Shown here piece by piece: positions 7,427 through 15,390 of a stretch of DNA of 30,915 nucleotides; positions within the stretch are counted from its first letter, which is position 1, and the number at the start of each line of letters is the position of its first letter. The stretch is from Succinatimonas hippei. Lineage in GTDB: Bacteria; Pseudomonadota; Gammaproteobacteria; Enterobacterales; Succinivibrionaceae. A program made the position numbers and the translations under genes. Where the stretch lies: NCBI GenBank assembly GCA_004557545.1, contig SFGV01000018.1, positions 1 through 30,915 of the forward strand, given 5' to 3'. Below the pieces are notes generated by a model. That model did not search any database. It was not told the origin of the DNA and saw only the letters and a program-made list of their open reading frames with translations.

Positions 7427-8692
7427 TCAGAGCAACACGGTGCTGAACCATGGGATCAGTACTATGAGCATGAAGACCGCGGTGTAACCGATGAAGAACG
7501 GGATCTCACCATGAGCGATCTCTCCCATCTTTAGTTTGGTTACCGAGGAGGCCGCGAAGAGGTTGACCGCGACCGGAGGTGTCATGGTACCAATTACATT
7601 TGAGATTGAGACGATCATACCGAAATGGATGACGTTGATCCCAAGGCTCGCGGCAACCGGCCATAGCAGGGGAACTAAGAGCACGCAGGTCGCGATGCCC
7701 TCAAGGAAGGTTCCGAAGATCAAAAGCACGCAGGCTACTATGAAGCAGTAAGCGGTGGCGCTAAGGTGCATGCCGTTTATGGTATCGATGAGCTGCTGCG
7801 AGATACCGGCGTAAGTGAAAAGCCACGAGAAGGCTGTTGAGGTGGCGATGATAAACAGCACCATCGCTGATCCTCTGCCAGAGTCTATTATGACCTTCCA
7901 CAGCTCGCCATAAGGCATTTCCTTATAGATAAACACCCCGACTATGAAGGAGTACATCACGGCTACGGCCGCGGACTCGGTAGGGGTGAGAATACCCGAG
8001 TAAATTCCGCCTAAGACTATGACCGGCAACAGCACGGCAAGCCAGGATTTCCTAAACGCGGTCAGGAACTCTGATAATGAAAGTTTTTTGTCGGATTTAG
8101 GCCAGTTCTCTTTTTTTGAGAGGAGCACGCAGACGATCGCGAGCACGATCGCGATCATAAGACCGGCGACAAGTCCGCTCTTGAACAGATCACCAATTGA
8201 GCTTGAGGTGATGGTTCCGTATACGACCATGATGATCGATGGCGGAATGATAGGCCCCAGGCCTCCTGAGACCGCCAGCAGGCCTGCCGAGCGCTCCTTG
8301 GGATAACCGCGTTTTACCATTTCAGGGTAGAGCATGGAGCCTATCGCTATCACGGTAGCGGGGGCTGAGCCTGAGAGAGCGGCGAAGAACGCGCACGAGA
8401 GGATCATTACATAGAAAAGACCTCCGCGCACTCCGCCTACCACGGCGTTAGCAAGGTCGACAATGCGTCTTGAAATGCCACCGCGGGTCATCAGATTGCC
8501 CGCCAGAACAAAGAACGGAATGGCCATGATTCCGGAAGAATCAAGGGCGGTGAATATCCTCTGCGCCACCACGCTCGTGGGCATGTCGATGTAAAAAAGC
8601 GTCACGGCGGTAGCGACGCCAAGAGCCAGCGCGATTGGCACTCCGATAAGAAGCAGCGCGATGAAACCGCCAAATAAGATTAAGGCTGTCAT
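7427..8692 (-). CDS. dctM: TRAP transporter large permease, DctM type (first operon)
   Basis: This is the large membrane subunit of a tripartite ATP-independent periplasmic transporter, which uses an ion gradient to import a solute delivered by the DctP protein. It has 421 residues, the family norm, and is almost entirely hydrophobic helices. Typical motifs are GVPIALALGVA, AIPFFVLAGNLM, FFAALSGSAPATVIAIG, GLGPIIPPSIIMVVYG and GTMTPPVAVNLF. Its ATG overlaps the dctQ stop by four bases (ATGA), so the two are translationally coupled. The substrate is not evident from this subunit. Confidence 0.94.
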   Translation of the reverse strand: MTALILFGGFIALLLIGVPIALALGVATAVTLFYIDMPTSVVAQRIFTALDSSGIMAIPFFVLAGNLMTRGGISRRIVDLANAVVGGVRGGLFYVMILSCAFFAALSGSAPATVIAIGSMLYPEMVKRGYPKERSAGLLAVSGGLGPIIPPSIIMVVYGTITSSSIGDLFKSGLVAGLMIAIVLAIVCVLLSKKENWPKSDKKLSLSEFLTAFRKSWLAVLLPVIVLGGIYSGILTPTESAAVAVMYSFIVGVFIYKEMPYGELWKVIIDSGRGSAMVLFIIATSTAFSWLFTYAGISQQLIDTINGMHLSATAYCFIVACVLLIFGTFLEGIATCVLLVPLLWPVAASLGINVIHFGMIVSISNVIGTMTPPVAVNLFAASSVTKLKMGEIAHGEIPFFIGYTAVFMLIVLIPWFSTVLL

Positions 8693-9204
8693 ATCTTCTC
8701 ATCCTCCTGAGACCTTGCGTTGGTGTTATCAGAGCGTCCCTTTATGAGAAGCGTAATAAAAGAGACTGTCTGCACTATGGCAATGGCGCCAAAGGCAAGC
8801 GGCAGGATCGCATAAGGGACCCACATCGGAATGCCGAGACCCGCCGATACCTGACCATTTTCAAGCTGCATCTGCAGCATGCCAATTGAATCATTTAAAA
8901 CAAGAATTGAGAAGCCGACTATAACCACCTTAACGAGGAGCCTTAAGATCCATCTTACGAAAGGAGGCATTTTGTCTGTGAGGGCGGTTACAGCTATCTG
9001 TGAGCCGTCTCTTAAACCGGCCTCGGTAGCAAGCAGAGTCATATAGACCATGCAGTAGCGGGCAAGCTCGTCAAACCATGAAATGCCAGCTCCAATCAGG
9101 TTGCGGTTTACCACCTGGGCAAATTCTGCCAGGCACATCACGATGAAACACACCGCTATGCAGAAATTCTCGGATCTCTGCAAAAAAGCAATTATGGATT
9201 TCAT
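8689..9204 (-). CDS. dctQ: TRAP transporter small permease, DctQ type (first operon)
   Basis: This is the small four-helix subunit that pairs with DctM. It has 171 residues with hydrophobic segments spread over the chain. CLAEFAQVVNRNL matches the usual DctQ first-helix and loop pattern, and the conserved tryptophan-containing ISWFDELARYCMVYM is present. I use the ATG at 9204, which has AGGA seven bases upstream; a longer frame would run into the dctP terminator hairpin. It overlaps dctM by four bases. Confidence 0.92.
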   Translation of the reverse strand: MKSIIAFLQRSENFCIAVCFIVMCLAEFAQVVNRNLIGAGISWFDELARYCMVYMTLLATEAGLRDGSQIAVTALTDKMPPFVRWILRLLVKVVIVGFSILVLNDSIGMLQMQLENGQVSAGLGIPMWVPYAILPLAFGAIAIVQTVSFITLLIKGRSDNTNARSQEDEKI

Positions 9205-9215
9205 AAGAGTTCCTG

Positions 9216-9246
9216 AAAAAAAAAGCCGGGGCGCGGCGCGCCCCGG
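9216..9246 (-). terminator. Intercistronic terminator between dctP and dctQ
   Basis: CCGGGGCGC and GCGCCCCGG form a perfect nine-bp stem with a three-base loop (9226-9246). Nine A's on the plus strand (9216-9224) give the U-tract on the transcript. Its position inside the operon suggests partial termination, giving more binding protein than permease. Confidence 0.85.
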
Positions 9247-9257
9247 GTTAGAAAAGA

Positions 9258-10244
9258 TCACTTGGCGGCAAGAGATTCCTTGTAGGCGTCGATCCACTCC
9301 TGAGGCACGTTCGCACGCAGCTTCTCAACTGCCGGAAGCACCTTGGCCTTCATGGCCTCGCGGTCGATGTCATAGAAGTTGACACCCTTGGTCTTGAGCT
9401 CCTTTATAGCGTTGGCGTTGATCTCGGCAAGGTTCTGACGCTGCCAGGCAACGGCGGTCTTCATGGCCTCATAAACCTTGGGTTTGAGCTCATCAGGGAT
9501 CTTCTTCCAGGCGCGGTTTGAGACACCCACAAAGATGTAGGTGAACTGGTGATGCGAATTGGTCACGTTCTTGATGACCTCGTAGTAGCGGTTGATGAGC
9601 ATATTGCCAACCGCGTTTTCGCATCCGTCAATGGTTCCCTGCTGCAGAGCGGTGTACTGCTCGGTAGCCGGCATCGGGGTGGCGATGGCGCCTAAAGCGT
9701 TGAAGGCGGCGATCTGCATCTTGTTCTCCATAGTGCGGATCTTCATGCCGTTATAGTCATCAACGGTCTTGATAGGTTTTTTGGAGAAGGTATCACGGAA
9801 GCCTGATTCCAGGGCTCCGATGATATGAACACCTTGGGCCTCGGCTTTCTTGGCGATAAGCTGTCCGAGCTTTCCATCAACCGCGGCGTGCGCCTGAGCG
9901 TCGTTGTCAAAGAGGAAAGGCTGGTCGAGCAGCACAAGCTCCGGAATGAACTGTGAGAGCACGGTGTTGACCACGGTGATCATATCCATGGTGCCCATCT
10001 GGGCTCCCTCATACATCTCTCTTTCGCCACCGAGCGTACCGCCGGCGACTACCTGAACCTTGATCTTGCCATCGGTGAGTTTTGCAAGCTCATCGGCAAA
10101 TTTCTGGCCGCCCTGAGCGTAGCTTGAGTTGGCGGGATCTACAAAGCCCAGCTTGAAGTTTAAAACGTCAGAAGCGTAAGCGTTAGCGCAAAACGCGGCA
10201 GAGGCGAAAAGCGCCGCGGCAAGAACCATTTTTTTAAATTTCAT
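9258..10244 (-). CDS. dctP: TRAP transporter periplasmic solute-binding protein, DctP type (first operon)
   Basis: It captures the solute in the periplasm for DctQM. It has 328 residues, with a signal peptide ending near ANAYAS (residues 1-25). DctP family features include GGTLGGEREMYEGAQMG, Arg150 in ESGFR and Arg170 in GMKIRTMENK. Arginines at these two places are the usual carboxylate contacts, so an organic acid substrate is expected. ATPMPATEQYTALQQGTIDGCEN is also typical of the family and is where tests for the substrate subgroup would look. The ATG at 10244 has GGAG eight bases before it. A hexuronate substrate is suggested only by the operator shared with the uxaC operon. Confidence 0.93.
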   Translation of the reverse strand: MKFKKMVLAAALFASAAFCANAYASDVLNFKLGFVDPANSSYAQGGQKFADELAKLTDGKIKVQVVAGGTLGGEREMYEGAQMGTMDMITVVNTVLSQFIPELVLLDQPFLFDNDAQAHAAVDGKLGQLIAKKAEAQGVHIIGALESGFRDTFSKKPIKTVDDYNGMKIRTMENKMQIAAFNALGAIATPMPATEQYTALQQGTIDGCENAVGNMLINRYYEVIKNVTNSHHQFTYIFVGVSNRAWKKIPDELKPKVYEAMKTAVAWQRQNLAEINANAIKELKTKGVNFYDIDREAMKAKVLPAVEKLRANVPQEWIDAYKESLAAK

Positions 10245-10348
10245 GTGTATTTCTCCGAATGTCAGTAGCGGGGACCTTTTTTCCAAGGTCTTAAGCAAAG
10301 TGTATTGGAGATTGAAGCGCGGTTCTGTGCGCGGTAGCAAAATTCCAT

Positions 10349-10367
10349 AAATTCATCAGATGAATTT
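10349..10367. repeat. 19-bp palindrome in the dctP upstream region
   Basis: AAATTCATC and GATGAATTT flank a single A, a perfect nine-bp inverted repeat. A smaller one, TCAGAT-A-ATCTGA, lies at 10393-10405. With one-base centres these look like protein-binding sites, not RNA hairpins. No regulator can be named. Confidence 0.4.
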
Positions 10368-10428
10368 GTGAAAACGGTTACGTTTTTGCAAATCAGATAA
10401 TCTGAAATATTAAAAAAAACTCTTTCTA

Positions 10429-10451
10429 ATACAAATTGTCTTGTATACAAG
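10429..10451 (-). promoter_or_regulatory. Operator CTTGTATACAAG and likely -35 of the first dctPQM promoter
   Basis: The 12-bp perfect palindrome CTTGTATACAAG occupies 10440-10451. On the minus strand it is followed five bases later by a TTGTAT -35 candidate (10429-10434) and, 16 bp further on, by TAATAT. The same 12-mer occurs upstream of the second TRAP operon at 24203-24214. GTATAC-centred palindromes are typical of GntR/FCD regulators such as UxuR and ExuR. The regulator itself is not in the window. Confidence 0.55.
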
Positions 10452-10547
10452 CTGATAAGGATTAACGATTACGGGCGCAAAGATATGAATAAAAGATCTG
10501 ATCTCAAATGGAAATAAAGCGAGAAAAAACTTCAGTGAACGGAACGT

Positions 10548-10575
10548 AAAAAATGCCGGCGTAAGCCGGCATTTT
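10548..10575 (-). terminator. Rho-independent terminator after trpA
   Basis: AAAATGCCGGC (10550-10560) pairs with GCCGGCATTTT (10565-10575) around GTAA. The A-run on the plus strand gives the U-tract for minus-strand transcripts. It closes the trp operon. From here to the operator at 10440 I see no gene. Confidence 0.88.
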
Positions 10576-10591
10576 GAAGCTTTAGTCTTAA

Positions 10592-11407
10592 TTAAGCGCG
10601 TGTCGCCGCCTTCATCGATGCTACGTATTTTTCAAGTTCGCTTAACATCAAAGGCACGTCATCAAGATGCGCGGCGACAATCTTGACGCAGGCTGAGCCT
10701 GCGATCGCTCCGACCGCGCCGGTTTTTAGCGCCTCTTTTACGTGTTCAGGGGTTGAGATGCCAAATCCCAGGATAGGCACCGGAGCGCCGAGCTCTTTTA
10801 AGCGTTTTATAACTTTTACGGGTTTGCCGAACGCCTTGTCAGTTCCGGTGATGCCAAAGCGTGAGAGTACATAGGTATACCCTCCGGTGGTTTTGGCTAT
10901 CTGCTCTAAGGTCTGCTCTGAGGCGTTAGGCGGGGCGATAAGCACCAGATTTACTCCGTGCCTGTCTGCCGCCTGCTTGAAGTCACCGCTGGTGTGGAGC
11001 ATTCCAACCGGCACATCAGGGATGAGCACCGCGTCCAGTCCCGAGTCAGCGGCCATCTTAAAGAAGGTATCAAGCCCGTGGGCGCAGACTATGTTGGCGT
11101 AGACAAGAATTGAGATCGGAAGATCCGGATTCTTTTGGCGTATATAGCTGATGCAGTCAAAGAAGTCGGAGGTTTTAGCTCCTGATCCCAAAGCCCGCTT
11201 GTCGGCAAGCTGAATGACCGGACCATCGGCGCTCGGATCAGAGAAAGGAAAGCCCAGCTCAAGAGCGTCAGCTCCGGCTTTGACCAGGCTGTCCAGGATC
11301 TTCTTTGAGGTTTCCTTGTCGGGATCGCAGAGAGTTACAAAAGGGACAAAACCGCCTTCATTGCGCCTGGCAAGTTCGGCAAATCTCTTTTCAAAACGAT
11401 TTTCCAT
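10592..11407 (-). CDS. trpA: Tryptophan synthase alpha subunit
   Basis: It cleaves indole-3-glycerol phosphate to indole and glyceraldehyde 3-phosphate and passes the indole to TrpB. It has 271 residues (E. coli 268). The catalytic pair is at E50 in LELGFPFSDP and D61 in SADGP, matching E49 and D60 of E. coli. Phosphate-binding glycines appear in GFGISTPEHV and GAIAGSACV. The start has a strong AAAGGAGG six bases upstream and lies 12 bases after trpB, as expected for stoichiometric expression. It is the last gene of the operon. Confidence 0.97.
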   Translation of the reverse strand: MENRFEKRFAELARRNEGGFVPFVTLCDPDKETSKKILDSLVKAGADALELGFPFSDPSADGPVIQLADKRALGSGAKTSDFFDCISYIRQKNPDLPISILVYANIVCAHGLDTFFKMAADSGLDAVLIPDVPVGMLHTSGDFKQAADRHGVNLVLIAPPNASEQTLEQIAKTTGGYTYVLSRFGITGTDKAFGKPVKVIKRLKELGAPVPILGFGISTPEHVKEALKTGAVGAIAGSACVKIVAAHLDDVPLMLSELEKYVASMKAATRA

Positions 11408-11419
11408 GTTAAGCCTCCT

Positions 11420-12652
11420 TTAATCCTTTCTGCGCAACGGGGCGGTGTCTATTGAGCCATCAGCGCGTATGCATCCCAAATCCTCAAGATACTTGGATAC
11501 ACTGAAGATATCCTTATCGCCGCGCCCTGAGATATTGACTACCAGAACCTGCTCGCGGTCTGGGTTTTCGCGCATCATTCTGATGGCGTAGGCGAGGGCG
11601 TGGGAGGATTCCACGGCCGGGATGATGCCTTCCTGCTCTGATAGCAGCACGAAAGCCTCAAGCGCCTCAAGATCGGTGGCGTTGACGTACTTTACGCGTC
11701 CGGTTTCACCAAGGTAGGCGTGCTGGGGACCTACTGAAGGGAAATCAAGACCAGCCGAGATTGTGGTTGATTCCTTGATCTGCCCATCCTCGGTCTGCAG
11801 ATTCTTTGACATGGCCCCGAAGAATATGCCATCGGTGCCCTCCTCAATGGTCGCGCCGTGCAGTCCGGTCTTAAGACCGCGCCCGCCGGGTTCCACGCCG
11901 TAGAGCGGTACCTTGCTGTCGAGGAAATCATCAAACATGCCGATAGCGTTTGAGCCGCCGCCGACACAGGCTATGCAGGCGTCTGGAAGACGTCCCTCAA
12001 GCTGCTGGATCTGGAAGCGGACTTCCTCGCCTATGACCTTCTGGAACTCCCGCACTATGGTAGGGAAAGGATGCGGACCTGCCGCGGTGCCTACCAGGTA
12101 GTGGGTGTTCTCAAAATTGGCCGCGTAATCGCGCAGAGCCTCGTTGCAGGCATCCTTGAGGGTGCCGGAGCCCTTCTCTACGCCGCAGACCTCAGCGCCC
12201 ATCAGGCGCATGCGGAATACATTGGGCTTCTGGCGGTCGATATCCTTGGCGCCCATATAGATACGGCATTTAAAGCCCATCAGTGCGCTGATAAGCGCGG
12301 TGGCGGTGCCGTGCTGTCCGGCGCCGGTCTCGGCGATGAGTCTGGTCTTGCCCATGCGCTTTGCCAAAAGCGCCTGTCCTATGACCTGATTGGTCTTGTG
12401 CGCGCCGCCATGGAGCAGATCCTCGCGTTTTAAGTAAATGCGGGTTTTGGTGCCCCTGGTAAGGTTACGGCAGGGCGTAAGCGGAGTCGGACGTCCTGCG
12501 TATTCATTGAGCAGGTCGTGGTATTCGCGCCAGAAGGAAGGATCGTGGCGAACCTCGACATAGGTTTTCTCGAGCTGATCAAGAGCCGGGATCAGAACCT
12601 CCGGCACATACTGACCGCCGTATTTTCCGAAGAACGGATTTAGTATGGTCAT
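11420..12652 (-). CDS. trpB: Tryptophan synthase beta subunit
   Basis: This PLP enzyme joins indole and serine to make tryptophan. It has 410 residues from the ATG at 12652, which has GAGGAG six bases upstream; the frame extends further but without a better site. The PLP lysine is K86 in HGGAHKTNQ. Other marks are NPFFGKYGGQYVPE, AETGAGQHGTA and the phosphate loop GGGSNAIGMF. It lies 13 bases after trpCF. Confidence 0.97.
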   Translation of the reverse strand: MTILNPFFGKYGGQYVPEVLIPALDQLEKTYVEVRHDPSFWREYHDLLNEYAGRPTPLTPCRNLTRGTKTRIYLKREDLLHGGAHKTNQVIGQALLAKRMGKTRLIAETGAGQHGTATALISALMGFKCRIYMGAKDIDRQKPNVFRMRLMGAEVCGVEKGSGTLKDACNEALRDYAANFENTHYLVGTAAGPHPFPTIVREFQKVIGEEVRFQIQQLEGRLPDACIACVGGGSNAIGMFDDFLDSKVPLYGVEPGGRGLKTGLHGATIEEGTDGIFFGAMSKNLQTEDGQIKESTTISAGLDFPSVGPQHAYLGETGRVKYVNATDLEALEAFVLLSEQEGIIPAVESSHALAYAIRMMRENPDREQVLVVNISGRGDKDIFSVSKYLEDLGCIRADGSIDTAPLRRKD

Positions 12653-12665
12653 AATTTTCTCCTCT

Positions 12666-14087
12666 TTAAAATTCCTTGATGATCTCAAAAGCCCTTCTCA
12701 CAAGCGCCGGATCTTTTACTCCGGCAGAGCTTTCAAGCTTTGAATTCATGTCAACTCCGGCAAAGCCGAGTCCCAGGGCGTAATTTAGGTTATCAATGCC
12801 TATGCCCCCTGAGATCAGTGTGCGCCCCTTATCGACAAAGGACGGGATGGCGTCCCAGTCAAAGCTTTTACCTGATCCCGGGGATTTAGAGTCAAGCAGT
12901 ATTAGATCGCAAAGCGGCGCGAGCTCACGGTATTTCTCAAAGTCAGCGGGATCTTTTATGGAAATGGCCTTGATGATTCGGGTGTCAGGCAATAGCTTTC
13001 TTAACCTGGCGATGATCTCAGGACCCTCATTGCCGTGCAGCTGCACATAGTCGCAGAGGCTCTCCCTGACTACTTCAGCTATCACCTGAGGATCCTCATT
13101 TACGAAAACCGCCGCGGCGCGGCACTGCGGATGAGCGCGTTTTACGCACTCCTTTGCAAACTCGACGCTTACACAGCGCGGGGATTTTTTCGCGAAGATG
13201 AAACCGCAAATCGCGGCGTGCCCTTCAATAGCCGCCTCAAGCGCCTCAAAGCTTGTGATCCCACAAAGTTTATTGAGACCATAGAGCATGGTGTTTGAGG
13301 CGTAAAACACGTCATCGGCACCTGAGAGAGCCGACCCGATTAAAAACGCGTTAATCGGATTCATCGACAGGAGATCCTCATGCGAGCAGATCCCTGATTC
13401 TGAGACAACGGTAGTTTCAGCGTTAAAGAGCGGTGCCAGATCACGGGCTTTCTGCAGGTCAATTTTTAGCACCCTGAGATTACGGTTATTGATCCCGACG
13501 ATCGGAATATGGTGATCACGGGCAAAAACCGCGTCATCGATACTGTCGACCTCGCAAAGCACCTCAAGCCCCAAAGCGCGGGCTTTTTTATAAAGATCCA
13601 GGAAGCGATCACGTTCAAGCAGGCTGAGCATCAAAAGCACCGCGTCAGCTCCCGCGGCCGCCGCGGCCTTAAGCTGAGCCTCGTCTATGATGAAGTCCTT
13701 GCAGATCACGGGAAGGCTGGTGCGCTCGCGCACATAGCTTAAATACTCAAGCGAGCCTTTAAAAAAATGCTCCTCACACAGCACGGATATCGCGCTCGCT
13801 CTGGTTTCATAGCACGCGAGCAGCCGGTCCAGGTTGAAGTCCCTGCAAAAGTCTCCAAGGGTAGGTGAGGATTTCTTGCACTCCAGGATAAAGTGTCTGC
13901 CCCGGCCTGTGGTCAGAGCTTTTTTAAGAGAGCGGAACGGGGTGTGGCGCTCGCCTGAGATCTTTATGGCCCCGACATCCTCAACCTTCTTGTTGATGAT
14001 GGTTGCAAGCACCGTGTCTTCGATACTTTTAAGGTTAAGTCCCATAAAAGAGCGGGCTTTTGGGGTAAGCGGCTGTGGTTTGAGCAT
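12666..14087 (-). CDS. trpCF: Fused indole-3-glycerol-phosphate synthase / phosphoribosylanthranilate isomerase
   Basis: This bifunctional enzyme carries out two consecutive steps from phosphoribosylanthranilate to indole-3-glycerol phosphate. The first barrel (to about residue 265) shows ILECKKSSP (67-75), CKDFI (129-133) and NNRNL (200-204), the IGPS core. The second shows C275 in LCGIT and the Asp in LILLDSKSPGSGKSFDW, the PRAI catalytic pair. The fusion is the enterobacterial arrangement; 473 residues is about 20 more than E. coli TrpC, mostly at the N terminus. AAGG precedes the ATG at 14087 closely; the ATG at 14045 (MGLNLK) is an alternative start. Confidence 0.96.
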   Translation of the reverse strand: MLKPQPLTPKARSFMGLNLKSIEDTVLATIINKKVEDVGAIKISGERHTPFRSLKKALTTGRGRHFILECKKSSPTLGDFCRDFNLDRLLACYETRASAISVLCEEHFFKGSLEYLSYVRERTSLPVICKDFIIDEAQLKAAAAAGADAVLLMLSLLERDRFLDLYKKARALGLEVLCEVDSIDDAVFARDHHIPIVGINNRNLRVLKIDLQKARDLAPLFNAETTVVSESGICSHEDLLSMNPINAFLIGSALSGADDVFYASNTMLYGLNKLCGITSFEALEAAIEGHAAICGFIFAKKSPRCVSVEFAKECVKRAHPQCRAAAVFVNEDPQVIAEVVRESLCDYVQLHGNEGPEIIARLRKLLPDTRIIKAISIKDPADFEKYRELAPLCDLILLDSKSPGSGKSFDWDAIPSFVDKGRTLISGGIGIDNLNYALGLGFAGVDMNSKLESSAGVKDPALVRRAFEIIKEF

Positions 14088-14105
14088 TTGCCTTGGCCTC
14101 TTGGT

Positions 14106-15125
14106 TTATTTGCCCTGGGAGATCGCGACAATCTCTTCAAGTCTTTCAATGCACTTGCCGTCTGAGAGCGCCTGACGGGCCATCTCGTAGCCTTCCTTGA
14201 AAGATGATGATTTGCCGGCAAGATGCAGCATCGCCGAGGCGTTGACGCAGACTACGTCACGCTGGGCGTCGGTGCCTTTGCCTGAGAGCACCTTACGGGC
14301 TATCCTGGCGTTTTGCGCGGCGTCTCCGCCTTTGAGCATATCCTGAGTGTAGGAGCCGGTGATGCCAAAATCCTTATTGGTAAGGGTGTATTCCTTTATT
14401 TCGCCATCCTTGCCGTACTCGGCTACTTTGGTCTGCCCAAATACCGAGATCTCATCCATACCATTGCCGTTTATGACCATTCCGCGTTCAACGCCTGTGA
14501 TCCTCATGGCCTTGGCAAGAGTGACCAAAAGCTTAGGGTCGTAGCAGCCGAGCAGCTCGTAGTTAACTCTCGCCGGGTTTGTCAGAGGTCCTAGAATATT
14601 GAAGATGGTGCTGGTGCCAAGAGCCTTTCTCACGGGACCGGCAAACCTCATCCCGCTGTGATAGACCTGCGCGAAGAAGAAGGCAAAGCCCTTTTCCTCA
14701 AGATTTTTGCGGGTAAGCTTCTCATCACAGCGGATGTCATAGCCCAAAGCGGTCAGCACGTCCGAGGCGCCTGACTTTGAGGATACGGCGGTGTTGCCAT
14801 GCTTTGCCACGTGAAGTCCCAGGGTCGCGCAGACAATGGCGGCCATGGTTGAGATATTGATGGTGTGCAGGCAGTCACCGCCGGTGCCTACAATTTCGCC
14901 CACATCGATGCTGCGGTCGCGTTCAAAGGGCTTTGCCGCCGCGATCATGGCTGAGGCGGCGCCGCCAATCTCATCGGCGGTATAGCCGTTCATCTTAAGG
15001 GCGGTAAGGAAAGAGCTAAGGATCACCGGATCAACCTTTCCTGAAAAGATCTCCTTGAAGAAATCAGAGGTTTCCTGTGTGCTGAGATCCTGTCCTTTGT
15101 AAAGTTTTTCAAGCGTGGCGTTCAT
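14106..15125 (-). CDS. trpD: Anthranilate phosphoribosyltransferase
   Basis: It transfers the phosphoribosyl group of PRPP to anthranilate. It has 339 residues, a stand-alone TrpD not fused to TrpG. Motifs are EIVGTGGD (substrate loop), NISTMAA, KHGNTAVSSKSGASDVL and NILGPLTNPA. The ATG at 15125 has GGAG ten bases upstream; the frame runs on into the leader region, which encodes a separate peptide. It is the first gene behind the second trp attenuator. Confidence 0.96.
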   Translation of the reverse strand: MNATLEKLYKGQDLSTQETSDFFKEIFSGKVDPVILSSFLTALKMNGYTADEIGGAASAMIAAAKPFERDRSIDVGEIVGTGGDCLHTINISTMAAIVCATLGLHVAKHGNTAVSSKSGASDVLTALGYDIRCDEKLTRKNLEEKGFAFFFAQVYHSGMRFAGPVRKALGTSTIFNILGPLTNPARVNYELLGCYDPKLLVTLAKAMRITGVERGMVINGNGMDEISVFGQTKVAEYGKDGEIKEYTLTNKDFGITGSYTQDMLKGGDAAQNARIARKVLSGKGTDAQRDVVCVNASAMLHLAGKSSSFKEGYEMARQALSDGKCIERLEEIVAISQGK

Positions 15126-15168
15126 TTTTGACTTGCTCCGTAAATTTAAAATCCTGTACCGGGAAACG

Positions 15169-15195
15169 AAAAAGCCCGCATCATGTGCGGGCTTT
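15169..15195 (-). terminator. Attenuator terminator in front of trpD
   Basis: AAAGCCCGCA (15195-15186) pairs with TGCGGGCTTT (15180-15171) around CATGA and is followed by U's. Competing pairs are visible. In the leader peptide CCGCAC (15248-15243) can pair with GTGCGG just after it, giving a 1:2 hairpin with loop TACA. Alternatively GTGCGGG (15238-15232) can pair perfectly with CCCGCAC (15191-15185), giving an antiterminator that would disrupt the terminator. This is the classical trp attenuation logic. Confidence 0.88.
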
Positions 15196-15226
15196 CTGGT
15201 CTTTGAATTATTCAGGCAACAACCGA

Positions 15227-15280
15227 TCAACCCCGCACTGTAGTGCGGAGCCACCATGAAGTAAACACTGAATAATTCAT
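15227..15280 (-). CDS. trpL: trp leader peptide 2 (upstream of trpD), MNYSVFTSWWLRTTVRG
   Basis: It encodes 17 codons plus TGA, with tandem Trp codons at positions 9 and 10. AAGGA lies seven bases upstream of the ATG. The codons after Trp-Trp form the first strand of the 1:2 hairpin, so a ribosome stalled for lack of charged tRNA-Trp would free strand 2 to pair with strand 3 and prevent termination. It controls trpD-CF-B-A independently of the leader in front of trpE. Confidence 0.88.
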   Translation of the reverse strand: MNYSVFTSWWLRTTVRG

Positions 15281-15301
15281 CTGAAATTCCTTTTTCAAAA
15301 C

Positions 15302-15374
15302 TTGTACTGATAATTTACCGCAGCGCGGGACGATTTTGCACACTCAGGTAAAAATGCTCTAATTTTGTGCAAAA
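15302..15374 (-). promoter_or_regulatory. Promoter/operator region of the trpD block
   Basis: No strict -35/-10 pair is clear, but elements match the trpE control region. TTTTGTGCAAAA lies at 15363-15374, a second near-copy TTTTGCACA at 15334-15342, and a CCGC...GCGGTAA element is followed by TATCAGTACAA (15312-15302), 22 bases before the leader ATG. The AGTAC half resembles half of a TrpR operator. Their conservation upstream of both leaders suggests a second promoter here, so trpD expression need not depend on read-through from trpG. Confidence 0.5.
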
Positions 15375-15390
15375 GTTTCATTCCCAGCTG

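Noticed and set aside
9205..9297. Longer dctQ start about 31 codons upstream
   Set aside because: The extension would translate through the dctP terminator hairpin and overlap the dctP coding end; the ATG at 9204 has a good ribosome site and starts the family-like sequence.
10262..10450. Small minus-strand ORF upstream of dctP
   Set aside because: It spans the operator and promoter region, has no ribosome site, and its sequence is not protein-like.
15126..15257. Longer trpD start upstream of 15125
   Set aside because: The in-frame extension crosses the attenuator terminator and the leader peptide; the ATG at 15125 has its own GGAG and matches the family start.
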